The translations under genes and the position numbers were made by a program. A model generated the notes under the pieces. That model was not told where the DNA came from. It saw only the letters and a program-made list of their open reading frames with translations, and did no database searches. Shown here piece by piece: positions 54,617 through 62,903 of a stretch of DNA of 64,000 nt. The stretch's first letter is position 1; each line of letters opens with the position of its first letter. The DNA is from GCA-2705445 sp002705445 (GTDB lineage Bacteria > Pseudomonadota > Gammaproteobacteria > Poriferisulfidales > GCA-002705445), in NCBI GenBank assembly GCA_045561235.1, contig JBJKYB010000002.1:434001-498000 (forward strand). The letters are read 5' to 3'.

Positions 54617-55330
54617 ATGCAAGAAAAATTATTAAAAATAAAAGAATCAAGCGCTTTTCAAATTGCAGTAACCACAATTATATTATTATCATCTATTATC
54701 GTTGGAGTTGGAACCTATGAGATAGGTAATGACTTATTTATAAGAATTTTATTTACTCTAGACGCTTTTGTAACGATTTTTTTTGTTCTAGAAATACTAA
54801 TTCGTTTTTTTGCAGAAAATAGAAAAGTAGATTTTTTTAAGAGTGGATGGAATATATTTGATTTAATAATTGTAATTTCATCACTAATTCCTACAACAGG
54901 TTCTTCCGTTTTAGTATTAAGGTTGCTGCGACTTGCAAGATTGCTAAGAGTAATTTCTTTTATGCCGGAATTAAGATTTGTTATTGAAGCATTAATAGAG
55001 TCTCTTAAGAAAAGTATTTATGTTTTAATTTTAATTTTTATAATGCTTTATATTTATGCTGTTGGAGGAGTGATTTTATTTGAGGATGTTGTTGGAGGAA
55101 GATTTGAAGACTTAGGAGAGGCATACATTGCATTAATACAAATTATGACTTTATCATCTTGGGAAAGTTTAATGATGCCGATTGTTGAAATATATCCACA
55201 TGCATGGATTTATTTTATAAGTTTTGTTATTTTATCTTCGATAATAATTCTAAATCTATTTGTTGCAATTTTGGTTGATGTTGTTTCAGAAAGACGAAAA
55301 AAAATTGAAGAAGAAAAATTGAATAAGTAA
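54617..55330 (+). CDS. Voltage-gated cation channel (bacterial sodium-channel-like, six helices)
   Basis: 237 aa, one-domain ion channel. S1-S3 lie at residues about 12-92, and the S4 voltage sensor at 98-113 has Arg every third position (VLRLLRLARLLRV). S5 is at 131-155. The pore loop holds the filter TLSSWES (178-184), and S6 is at 195-222 with the typical SIIILNLFVAILVDVV. The family pattern in NaChBac-type channels is TLESWxS; here the acidic residue is moved three places on, so ion selectivity is uncertain. A short charged C-terminal tail follows. It is the sole gene of its cassette, bounded by glmS-end copies 2 and 3. Confidence 0.88.
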   Translation: MQEKLLKIKESSAFQIAVTTIILLSSIIVGVGTYEIGNDLFIRILFTLDAFVTIFFVLEILIRFFAENRKVDFFKSGWNIFDLIIVISSLIPTTGSSVLVLRLLRLARLLRVISFMPELRFVIEALIESLKKSIYVLILIFIMLYIYAVGGVILFEDVVGGRFEDLGEAYIALIQIMTLSSWESLMMPIVEIYPHAWIYFISFVILSSIIILNLFVAILVDVVSERRKKIEEEKLNK

Positions 55331-55377
55331 GAGTGTGGATATATTAAAACAAAAATGAATTATAAAAAACTAACAAA

Positions 55378-55467
55378 GTACAATATAATGAAGACGATAA
55401 CCACCCTTTCCATACAAACGTAATCGGTAACGGTGGAATAATTTTGTAATGGACAGGGCGGGTCAGT
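55378..55467 (+). repeat. glmS-end element, copy 3 (complete)
   Basis: The most complete copy, 90 bp: GTACAATATAATG, AAGACGATAACCACCCTTTC, the coding mimic TCG GTA ACG GTG GAA TAA (Ser-Val-Thr-Val-Glu-stop), then AATGGACAGGGCGGGTCAGT. Left arm ACCACCC-TTTCCAT and right arm ATGGACAGGGCGGGT are imperfect inverted repeats about 34 bp apart. Confidence 0.9.
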
Positions 55468-55533
55468 TATATTGTAAAATCCTATAATAATAAGTGTTAT
55501 TAAATGAAGAAAATTCAATAATGGAACTAGTTG

Positions 55534-56368
55534 ATGCGATTAAATATTTTTTCTAAGATTACTAATTTAAAGTTATTTATTCCAAGAATATATAACGGAA
55601 TCTTTATCAAAATACCATTACAAGATAATAATAAAGTTGGTATAAGCAATGAACCATGGATGTATGATTTCATAAAAAAAATCTCATAGTATAAAAAGAA
55701 TAAAAAATTTTTATGATGTAGGCGCCAACTTGGGTCAAACTTTAGTTAAAGTAAAAACTGTAGATAAAGACATTCATTATCATGCATTTGAACCTAACTA
55801 TTTGTGTTCAAATTATTTGCATAAACTTATAAATATAAATAACTGGAAAAATGTAAGCGTATACCCAATAGGAATTTTTGATAGAGATTCATTACAATAT
55901 CTTGAAGGTAAAGATGATTGTGATAAGAGCGCATCAATTATGTTAGATTGTTCTGAAACTACAAGTATTGTTAAAAAAATAACTTCTTTTTATACTTATG
56001 ACACAATAAAAAAATTTATAGGTGAGGAAATTGTCGATGTTGTTAAAATTGATACAGAAGGTTCAGAACTTGAGGTTATTAGATCATTTAATAATTTATT
56101 AAAAAAAGATTCTCCTTTAGTATTCATAGAAATTTTAAAGTTTCAAGAGACAAATAAAAAGAAAATTACAAGGGATAAAGAATTATGTTTATATATTAAA
56201 GAATTAGACTATAGTATTTTTAGGATTAAAAAAGATTCAAGAAATCACTTTGAAACCTTAATTAAAGTTGAAGATGTTGGAACATATAACGATAATATTC
56301 ATGCTGACCATGTTCTAATTAAAAACTCAAAAATAAATATATATAAAAATTTAATCACAGATCGTTAG
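55534..56368 (+). pseudogene. FkbM family methyltransferase, interrupted by +1 in an A8 run
   Basis: Two frames make one protein of about 277 aa. The first, from ATG 55534, reads MRLNIFSKITNLKLFIPRIY and continues to GISNEPWMYDFIKK, then stops at 55687. The second continues with SHSIKRIKNFYDVGANLGQT, the FkbM SAM-binding motif, then HAFEPNY, VDVVKIDTEGSELEV and VFIEI, all family landmarks. Removing one A from the A8 run at 55674-55681 joins them exactly. FkbM enzymes O-methylate sugars or small molecules; the substrate is unknown here. Sole gene of its cassette (copies 3 and 4). Confidence 0.85.
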
Positions 56369-56374
56369 AATATG

Positions 56375-56446
56375 CGATAATCACCCTGTCCATACAAACG
56401 CAATCGGTAACGGTGGAGTGAGTTTCAATGGAAAGAGTGAGTCAGT
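56375..56446 (+). repeat. glmS-end element, copy 4
   Basis: CGATAATCACCCTGTCCAT, then CAA TCG GTA ACG GTG GAG TGA (Gln-Ser-Val-Thr-Val-Glu-stop), then GTTTCAATGGAAAGAGTGAG and TCAGT. The upstream GGTACAATATAATG part is missing; it begins 6 bp after the FkbM stop codon. Confidence 0.88.
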
Positions 56447-56487
56447 CCTAATTTTACAATAGTCTAATAAAGTATAAACTGGTAAAT

Positions 56488-57019
56488 ATGAAAAAAACTT
56501 TTAACAATATTTCTGCCAGTCCTTTTAATATTCGTTTATATATTTAGCGCAATGCATTCTTTTCATCAAGTTCACAAATCAATTTACTACAATGACAAAC
56601 AATTAAGTAAAAACTATATTGAATGGGATGAAGTAAGAAATAATTTCAAAGAATTTTCTAATGCTTATTTTATAGATGAAATGTCAAAGAGTGAAGAGTA
56701 TAAAGAGTTAGGTGGACTTAGCATTTTAGCAACAGGTTTAGTAAGTAAATTTGCTGACTTTTTAGTAGATACATATATAAACTCTGAAGGATTAAGTTTA
56801 CTGATAGAACAATCCGATAAAAGGTCTGAAATACCTGAACCAAATTTCACAACATTAATTGGAGGAATTTCAATAATGAAGTTTAATGGTTTAAACTCAT
56901 TTTATGTAAATTTAGAAACTGATGAAGACTTAATACCAATATACTTTAAACGAATTGGAACTAAGTGGAAAGTTGTAGAAATTGAATTTCCAAAAGAATT
57001 TTTTGATGAAATGAAATAA
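56488..57019 (+). pseudogene. DUF2939-like membrane-anchored protein, interrupted by +1 in an A7 run
   Basis: ATG 56488 is followed by A7 (56491-56497). As written the frame stops after 19 codons. With one A fewer it reads MKKLLTIFLPVLLIFVYIFSAMHSF, a perfect signal anchor that runs straight into the 155-aa frame at 56552. The mature part (HKSIYYNDKQLSKNYIEWDEVRNNFKEF, then a globular domain ending in a short beta-rich tail) resembles DUF2939 proteins, whose function is unknown. A start at ATG 56552 would give an uninterrupted but leaderless protein. It is the last single-gene cassette, between copies 4 and 5. Confidence 0.7.
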
Positions 57020-57036
57020 CCTAAGAAAACCCAACA

Positions 57037-57100
57037 GGTACAATATAATGAAGACGATAACCATCCTGTGCAGAGTAGAATATTCGGTTACAGTAGAATA
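57037..57100 (+). repeat. glmS-end element, copy 5 (decayed)
   Basis: Shares GGTACAATATAATG and AAGACGATAACCATCCTGTG with copy 3, then diverges, but still has TCG GTT ACA GTA GAA TAA, again Ser-Val-Thr-Val-Glu-stop, with different third positions. The right arm is lost. Confidence 0.8.
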
Positions 57101-57161
57101 AGTAGTAGTAGAAAATTTTGTACATGAACCTAGTTGTCTATAGGTAAGATATACTGAAATC

Positions 57162-57470
57162 ATGAAATTGCATACCCTTTTTATAATAAGTATATTTTTC
57201 TGTTCTTCTGTGTTCGCGCAAAATTGCGAAGGAGATTCAAAAAGCCTATGGAATAATTGCTTCGGTACTTACAATTCTTGGTACGGAACATATATTGGGA
57301 ATTTTAAAAATGGAAAGAAACATGGAGAAGGGACTATCCATTATTATAATGGCGATAAATTTGTGGGCGAATTTAAAGATGGTAAAAAAAATGGTAAAGG
57401 TGCTTTTACCTATTCTAGTGGTGAAACAAGTTCTGGAAATTGGCAAGATGATTTGTATATTGGTAATTAA
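57162..57470 (+). CDS. Small secreted MORN-repeat protein
   Basis: 102 aa. Signal peptide KLHTLFIISIFFCSSVFAQ, a Cys-containing N-terminal part, then two to three MORN repeats (YIGNFKNGKKHGEGTIHY, FVGEFKDGKKNGKGAFTY, SSGNWQDDLYIGN). MORN repeats form beta-hairpin strips that bind lipids or proteins; the role here is unknown. The protein is short compared with most MORN proteins. It follows the last recognisable glmS-end copy. Confidence 0.82.
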   Translation: MKLHTLFIISIFFCSSVFAQNCEGDSKSLWNNCFGTYNSWYGTYIGNFKNGKKHGEGTIHYYNGDKFVGEFKDGKKNGKGAFTYSSGETSSGNWQDDLYIGN

Positions 57471-57518
57471 AAAATAGTAACAGTCTTTAATTATAAATTA
57501 ATAGGTAAACTTATAAAT

Positions 57519-58034
57519 ATGAAAATCAAAGGGCTTGTACCAAGCTTAATTTTGTTATTTTCTTTACCTGGTTGTAACTATAAAGAAACGACGGATATTT
57601 CAAATATTGAGCCTGATAATCTTAATGGCACAAATTTATTTTGTGAAGAACATAATTTATTTGTAACATATAATTTTTTAGATAATAAAAGATACCAAAC
57701 CACCAATTATTTTCTCATTTATTTTGATATTGGAATTAGAGAAGGCACATATGGGTTTTTAAATAACCCTAGGTTTCTTTATTTAAAAGCCGATAAAAAA
57801 CTAAAAATATATAACAAATCGAAAAAAACTGACGATGAGAAAAATTGGAAAAAAAAAGTCGTAGACAGTCCAAAGCTTGATTATTATTTAGATAGAAAAG
57901 ATTTGAATATTACTTTTTCGCCTGGCAAATATTCTAAGATAAAAAGCTCGTGTAAACTCTTCGAAGGAACAGCAGATGAGTTACGAAAAAGCAGTTTAAA
58001 AAAGTATTTAAAAAACTTTGATAATGAAAATTAA
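57519..58034 (+). CDS. Putative lipoprotein of unknown family
   Basis: 171 aa. Signal peptide with lipobox (LILLFSLPG then Cys). The mature part is rich in Lys, Asn and Tyr with two further Cys (EEHNLF region and IKSSCKLF near the C-terminus). No family recognised. It lies 48 bp after the MORN gene in the same direction. Confidence 0.68.
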   Translation: MKIKGLVPSLILLFSLPGCNYKETTDISNIEPDNLNGTNLFCEEHNLFVTYNFLDNKRYQTTNYFLIYFDIGIREGTYGFLNNPRFLYLKADKKLKIYNKSKKTDDEKNWKKKVVDSPKLDYYLDRKDLNITFSPGKYSKIKSSCKLFEGTADELRKSSLKKYLKNFDNEN

Positions 58035-58087
58035 TAGAATAGTGATAAACTATTGAAATTACTGATAAATAGTTTTACATTTGGATT

Positions 58088-58444
58088 ATGAGAAAATTAA
58101 AAAATTTATTTTTAACTATTTTATTCACAAATTTACTAGTTTCATGTGGTGGAAATGATGTGGTTGTGAAAATATATGATGCATTTGAATATAACTGCAC
58201 AACTGATGAATATAGAGTTTTAAAGGAAAACTTTATCTTGCCATTTATGAAAAAAAATAAGTGGTACACCAAAGAAGAATTTCATGAAGCAAATGTTGAG
58301 CATGCACTAGAACCCTACAAGAACCTGCCTATGAGTGATAGTTCTCTTGCTAAGATTACACCTTCTCGTGAGTTAAGTGAGTTAATGCTTGGAGAAATGA
58401 TTATGAATGTGGATTGTGAAAATCCACAGGATATAAAATTTTAA
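58088..58444 (+). CDS. Putative small lipoprotein
   Basis: 118 aa. N-terminal LKNLFLTILFTNLLVSCGG has a lipobox (LVS then Cys). Two more Cys occur, in EYNCTTDEY and MNVDCENP, likely a disulfide. Family unknown. It is one of a set of short secreted products behind the cassette array. Confidence 0.65.
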   Translation: MRKLKNLFLTILFTNLLVSCGGNDVVVKIYDAFEYNCTTDEYRVLKENFILPFMKKNKWYTKEEFHEANVEHALEPYKNLPMSDSSLAKITPSRELSELMLGEMIMNVDCENPQDIKF

Positions 58445-58521
58445 ATAGAAATTACAATTACAAGAAATATATCAATAATATAACAATGTATGCAACTCCG
58501 TAATAATAAAATATCCAATTC

Positions 58522-58917
58522 ATGTTAAATACATTTACACTACATAAGCTTGACAAACAAGTTAAACAGCTAATATACATAAAGGTAATATTATTGTTAC
58601 TATATTTTTTTGTTCCCTCAACCATTTATTCATCTAATAATGAGATGAAAGAGCTAAAATGTGATAGTGGTGCTTATCCTGGTCAAGTCAAACGTTGGCA
58701 GTATAACGACAAAAATTTAATTGAGATATATCCTAACGGTTACAGGAGAGTTTATTACATCAAATCTATTAATGAAGAAAAAATTTTGGCTGATGAAGAT
58801 GCAGTTAGAGGTATGTATTTTGTTAGTATTAATTTTAATAGTAAAAGCATTGATGTAAAAGTATCTACTCCATTAGCAAAGTATATTGATAAAGATTGTA
58901 AAAAGATCAGCCGGTAG
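58522..58917 (+). CDS. Hypothetical secreted or membrane-anchored protein
   Basis: 131 aa. A hydrophobic segment (residues about 17-36, YIKVILLLLYFFVPSTIYS) is preceded by a basic stretch, fitting a signal anchor or a signal peptide with a long n-region; the mature part has two Cys (LKCDSG and DKDCKK). No family recognised. It converges with the next gene, overlapping it by 11 bp. Confidence 0.6.
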   Translation: MLNTFTLHKLDKQVKQLIYIKVILLLLYFFVPSTIYSSNNEMKELKCDSGAYPGQVKRWQYNDKNLIEIYPNGYRRVYYIKSINEEKILADEDAVRGMYFVSINFNSKSIDVKVSTPLAKYIDKDCKKISR

Positions 58918-59335
58918 AAATTTTATTTTTATTATATATTTCTAAATCACGAATATGTAAACTAAGCGCATAATGTGATTGCTGTGATTCAACTATGAAT
59001 AATGACACAGATATTATTAGAAAGGCGACAGAAATAATAAAGAAAACTAGTGCAAAATCCTGTAAACCTATAAATCCAAAAAAAATAGTTATCAGATTAA
59101 AAAGAAAAGCTATACTTGAGAAAGTTTGCATCCATTTTAATAATTTCAGTCTTCCAGATAATATTTGAATTCTCTCTACAGATAAATTTTCTATTTCGTC
59201 TTTTTGTGCCATGACATGTAACTTTCTAATTAACATAGCTAAAGCAGTGTATTTATTGGTAAAAACAAGTAGCATAATCGGTATTGCTGGGAAAAGTAAC
59301 GCGGGATACCAAAAAAAATTATTATCAATGCTCAT
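58907..59335 (-). CDS. DUF2721 family membrane protein
   Basis: 142 aa. The opening YPALLFPAIPIMLLVFTNKYTALAMLIRKLH matches the DUF2721 pattern (ALLFPAI, TNR-x-x-ALA-x-LIR). Three hydrophobic segments, at residues about 8-26, 74-93 and 95-115. Function unknown. It is the only minus-strand gene in this stretch before the glucosylglycerate cluster. Confidence 0.8.
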   Translation of the reverse strand: MSIDNNFFWYPALLFPAIPIMLLVFTNKYTALAMLIRKLHVMAQKDEIENLSVERIQILSGRLKLLKWMQTFSSIAFLFNLITIFFGFIGLQDFALVFFIISVAFLIISVSLFIVESQQSHYALSLHIRDLEIYNKNKISTG

Positions 59336-59388
59336 ATTTTTTTAATGCACATAATGTGCCAAAAAAAATATTTAATAATAATAAACTA

Positions 59389-59420
59389 TTTATAGTTATA
59401 ATTTTTTATAGTTATAATTT
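59389..59420. repeat. Perfect 16-bp tandem repeat upstream of ytoQ-like gene
   Basis: TTTATAGTTATAATTT occurs twice in direct succession, 36 bp before the YtoQ start. Each copy and the following TTATAAT at 59424-59430 offer -10-like sequences. The surrounding 120-bp spacer shows nothing else. Confidence 0.75.
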
Positions 59421-59455
59421 CACTTATAATACTAAAAATAGTGGAGGCATATAAT

Positions 59456-59902
59456 ATGCTAAATGTATATTTATCCGGAGAAATACATTCAAATTGGCGT
59501 GAAGAAATTATCAAGCTTTGTGAAGACGAGGGCCTTGATATTCTTTTTACGTCACCTGTTACTAACCATGAGGCTTCAGATAACTGTGGTATTGAAATTT
59601 TAGGACCCGAGGAAAATAATTATTGGAAAGATAGTAAAGGGGCAAATATTAATTCCATAAGAACAAGAAAATCTATTACGGATTGTGATGTAGTTATTGT
59701 CAAATTTGGCGAAAAATATAAGCAGTGGAATGCGGCTTTTGATGCAGGTTATGCTTCAGCCTTGAAGAAATCTATAATTGTAATACATGGCGATGAACAC
59801 CAACATCCTTTGAAAGAGGTTGATGCAGCTGCATCAGCCGTTGCAAAAGACCAGCATCAGGCTTTTAGGATATTAAAATACATACTTAGCGGAAAATTGT
59901 AA
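59456..59902 (+). CDS. YtoQ family protein
   Basis: 148 aa from ATG 59456, chosen because GTGGAGG at 59441-59447 is its ribosome site; a GTG start inside that site is less likely. The N-terminus LNVYLSGEIHSNWREEI, the TSPVTNHEASDNCG segment and GEKYKQWNAAFDAGYASAL are characteristic. These proteins have a nucleoside 2-deoxyribosyltransferase-like fold, but their role is not established. Confidence 0.88.
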   Translation: MLNVYLSGEIHSNWREEIIKLCEDEGLDILFTSPVTNHEASDNCGIEILGPEENNYWKDSKGANINSIRTRKSITDCDVVIVKFGEKYKQWNAAFDAGYASALKKSIIVIHGDEHQHPLKEVDAAASAVAKDQHQAFRILKYILSGKL

Positions 59903-59918
59903 ATTGATAGCCCAAAAT

Positions 59919-61670
59919 TTATTTATTGCTAACCCAGATAGTTTGATATGGCTTTAATGTAATTTTTGAATGAATATCAGATATGGCTTCATTTGTAATT
60001 AAATCCTTCCATTGATCAAAACCTATTAAGTTAATATCCATCAATGGAAACTCTCTATCTTTGTTTGTTACATTTGTTATGCAGAAAATACTTTGAGATT
60101 TATCCAGACTTTGTCTCCATATTCCATAAAAATTTTTCCCTAAATGTAATGTAAACTGAACGGCATTTGGGTGGAAAGCTTTTTGTTTTTTTTCTAATAG
60201 CAATTAAACTTTTTAATTTATAGAAAATAAAACTTCCATGATTATTTTCATCATCAATAATTTCTTTTAAACTATCAATTTTAAAAACATGTCTATTCAA
60301 ATCCCTTTTTCTATTTGTTTTTTGCATAAAGGTTATGATCATTTTTTGTTCCAAAAAGACTATGAATATAGAATGCAGGAACACCCTCTAGAGACAGCAT
60401 AATTATGTGTATGCATAAAAATCTTTCAAAATGGAAATCCTTAATGCCTGTGAATGTTTCTTGCATAGCATCGAATAGTGAAATATTAATTTCGTAAGGA
60501 GCTTTTTTATTATCTTTATTTGTCCTGTATGAAACTTCGCCACCGTTTTCATTCATTTTAGAAATAAGTTTTTTTATTTCATTTTTACTCAGCATACCCT
60601 CACATGGTCTTAGCCCAATACCATCATGGGACGCGATGAAATTAAGATAGGCTGCTCCAAGTTGTGCGGGTGGTAAACTCATAGTTAATTTCTCAAGGTA
60701 AGATGAGTCCCCTTTAAGAACTGTATATATTAAAATTGGTGGTAATGAAAAGTTATAAATCCAGTGTGCTTCATTAGCATTTCCAAAATAAGTAACGTTT
60801 TCTCTTGCAGGAGTATTTGTTTCAGTAACTAAAATTGCACTTGGCGATAAATAGTCCATCACTGTTCTAAAAAGCCTAACTATCTCATGGGTTTCTGGAA
60901 GGTTCACACAGCTTGAGCCAATTTTTTTCCATAAAAAGGCAACGGCATCAAATCTAAAAACTGATATTCCATTATCTAGATAAAAAGAGATGATGGATAT
61001 AAATTCCTTGAGGACCTCAAAATTTTCAAAATCGTAATCAACTTGGTCTTCGCTGAAAGTACACCAGACATATTTCTCACCGTTTACTGTTTCAACTTTT
61101 GAAAAGTAATTTGCTTGTTCTTGGCCTAGTGACTGATGATAAATCAAGATTATTATCCGCAGTTAAAAAATATGTTGAACCAGGGCCGCTTCCACTTACA
61201 AAATTTTCGAACCATTTACTTTTAGAAGATCCATGATTAATTACGACATCACCCATTATAGAGAATTTTTGACTTATTTTTTTTATGTCGTCCCATGAAC
61301 CAAAATTTTTATTAACTGAATAATAATCTTCTACAGAAAATCCCCGATCAGAGCTTGATGGAAAAAAAGGTAAAATGTGTACTATTGAAATCATATTCAC
61401 ACAATGTTTATATAAAAATTTTTTTAATGTAGCTAACGGTTTTCTTTTTTCTTCAATAATAGAATCTGGATAAGATATTAAAATCACATCATTTTCAGAC
61501 CATTTTTCTAGGCTGTTTAGAATTTTAAAAGGATCTTTTTTAATCTTTGATTCAACAAATTCTAACAAATCATTGGATAGTTGCTTTATTTCTTGGGTGG
61601 TTTTTACTTCACCGTAAATTTTTATTAGATGCTGTTCTAATCGAATTGAAAACCCTTTTCTATCAATCAT
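59919..61670 (-). pseudogene. GH13_18 sucrose/glucosylglycerate phosphorylase, three frame breaks
   Basis: Four fragments in shifting frames join into about 583 aa, the size of E. coli YcjM. In order: DPFKILNSLEKWSENDVILI and HILPFFPSSSDRGFSVEDY (61670-61100); VNGEKYVWCTFSEDQVDYDF, FRFDAVAFLWKK (nucleophile Asp), ILVTETNTP (acid/base Glu), NFIASHDGIGLRP (third carboxylate) and GVPAFYIHS (to 60318); RKRDLNRHVFK and SFIFYKLKSLIAIRK (to 60190); then QKAFHPNA to the stop at 59919. Each break is repaired by removing one A on the coding strand, at 61097-61100, 60318-60323 and 60186-60193. Next to a GpgS gene, glucosylglycerate is the likely substrate. All catalytic residues are kept. Confidence 0.85.
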
Positions 61671-61688
61671 TAATATTCTCTTATATTA

Positions 61689-62903
61689 CTAAATTTTGGA
61701 ATCTTCAGTGACTGCTTTGATAAACTTTTCTTTAAAGTCTGGCATTGTATTTTGAACTCTATTCCAATTTGGTGTTAATGGATTATGATTTGGTTTGTCT
61801 AAAAACTCTTGCCCTGCAATAATAATATTATTTGCAAACATCTCTATCATTATCTCTTCGTCATTAATATTTATATCCAACCCATTTAATTTGGCATCAT
61901 TATGATATATTTCAAGTAAATCTAATGCAGTTCTATAATAAGTCGCTTTAATTGTTCTTAAGATATTTGAAGTAAAAGTATCCCCTTGAGCAGCGAGTTT
62001 TCTAATTAGTGTTTTTGAAATATCAATAGACATTTTTGAAAGGCCTTTTTCTTTATCTTTTAAAGAAACGTCTTGATGTTTATGGTCATATACTTTTGCA
62101 ATATCGACTTGGCATATTCTATTTTGAGCGTGGTTACGTTGCATTTCAGATAAAATTCCTATTTCTAAACCCCAATCACTTGGAATTCTTAATTCTTTAA
62201 GCATTCTGCTTCTAAAGGAAAATTCTCCTGCTAAAGGATATCTAAATACATCAATGAATTCTATATAATCTCTTTGGCCCAAAACTTTTTTTAAAGCTTT
62301 AAGTAAAGGGGTAACTAGCAATCTTGTAACTCTTCCATTTAATTTATTATTTCCAACCCTAGGATAATAACCCTTACAAAATTCATAATTAAAAAGAGGG
62401 TTAGCAACGGGATAAACAAGTCTTGCTAGGAGTTCTCTATCATAAGTCAAAATGTCACAATCATGTAATGCAATAGATCTTGCTTCATCTCGAGCAAGAA
62501 CATACCCCATGCAATACCAAACGTTTTTTCCTTTACCAGGCTCTCCGGGAGCTAAACCTTTTTTGTTTAATTCTTTGTCCAGGGCTTTCATTCTTGGACC
62601 ATCATTCCATATCACTGAATGAGGTTGTTTCAAATTGGAAAAAAATTCTTTTGCATTCCTGAATTGTTTATTATCAGCTTTGTCTAATCCAATGGTGATG
62701 TGATTCAAGTATTTAACTTGAGATAAAATTTCAATAATGTTTTTAAGAGCAGGACCTTCTATTTCAGAATATAAGGAGGGTAAAATTAAGTCTATCGGCC
62801 TATTTTTTGAAAAAACAATAAGCTCTTTTTCAAGATCTTTTGCCGATCTATTTGAAATGTTATGGAGTGTGCTTACAACACCATTTTGATGAAAATCTGC
62901 TAT
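61689..62903 (-). CDS. Glucosyl-3-phosphoglycerate synthase (GT81)
   Basis: 404 aa if translation starts at ATA 62903. The frame is open from there, and ADFHQNGVVSTLHNI matches the N-terminus of the family, preceded by AGGAGG 5 bases upstream. The nearest ordinary start in frame is TTG 62708, which would remove about 65 conserved residues. Motifs: LPSLYSEIEGPALKNI (nucleotide-sugar binding), HDCDI (DxD metal site) and EFSFRSRML. The enzyme joins NDP-glucose and 3-phosphoglycerate; a phosphatase (next gene upstream) releases glucosylglycerate, a compatible solute used in salt or nitrogen stress. It precedes the phosphorylase by 18 bp. Confidence 0.85.
   Translation of the reverse strand: MADFHQNGVVSTLHNISNRSAKDLEKELIVFSKNRPIDLILPSLYSEIEGPALKNIIEILSQVKYLNHITIGLDKADNKQFRNAKEFFSNLKQPHSVIWNDGPRMKALDKELNKKGLAPGEPGKGKNVWYCMGYVLARDEARSIALHDCDILTYDRELLARLVYPVANPLFNYEFCKGYYPRVGNNKLNGRVTRLLVTPLLKALKKVLGQRDYIEFIDVFRYPLAGEFSFRSRMLKELRIPSDWGLEIGILSEMQRNHAQNRICQVDIAKVYDHKHQDVSLKDKEKGLSKMSIDISKTLIRKLAAQGDTFTSNILRTIKATYYRTALDLLEIYHNDAKLNGLDININDEEIMIEMFANNIIIAGQEFLDKPNHNPLTPNWNRVQNTMPDFKEKFIKAVTEDSKI

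Noticed and set aside
54525..57100. Classical integron attC sites between the cassette genes
   Set aside because: The elements lack the RYYYAAC and GTTRRRY core pair at their ends, and there is no intI gene. The conserved core is instead the end of glmS.
59345..59360. GCACATAATGTGC hairpin as terminator
   Set aside because: The stem is only five to six pairs with a tiny loop, no downstream T-run on the plus strand, and on the minus strand it lies upstream of a gene start.
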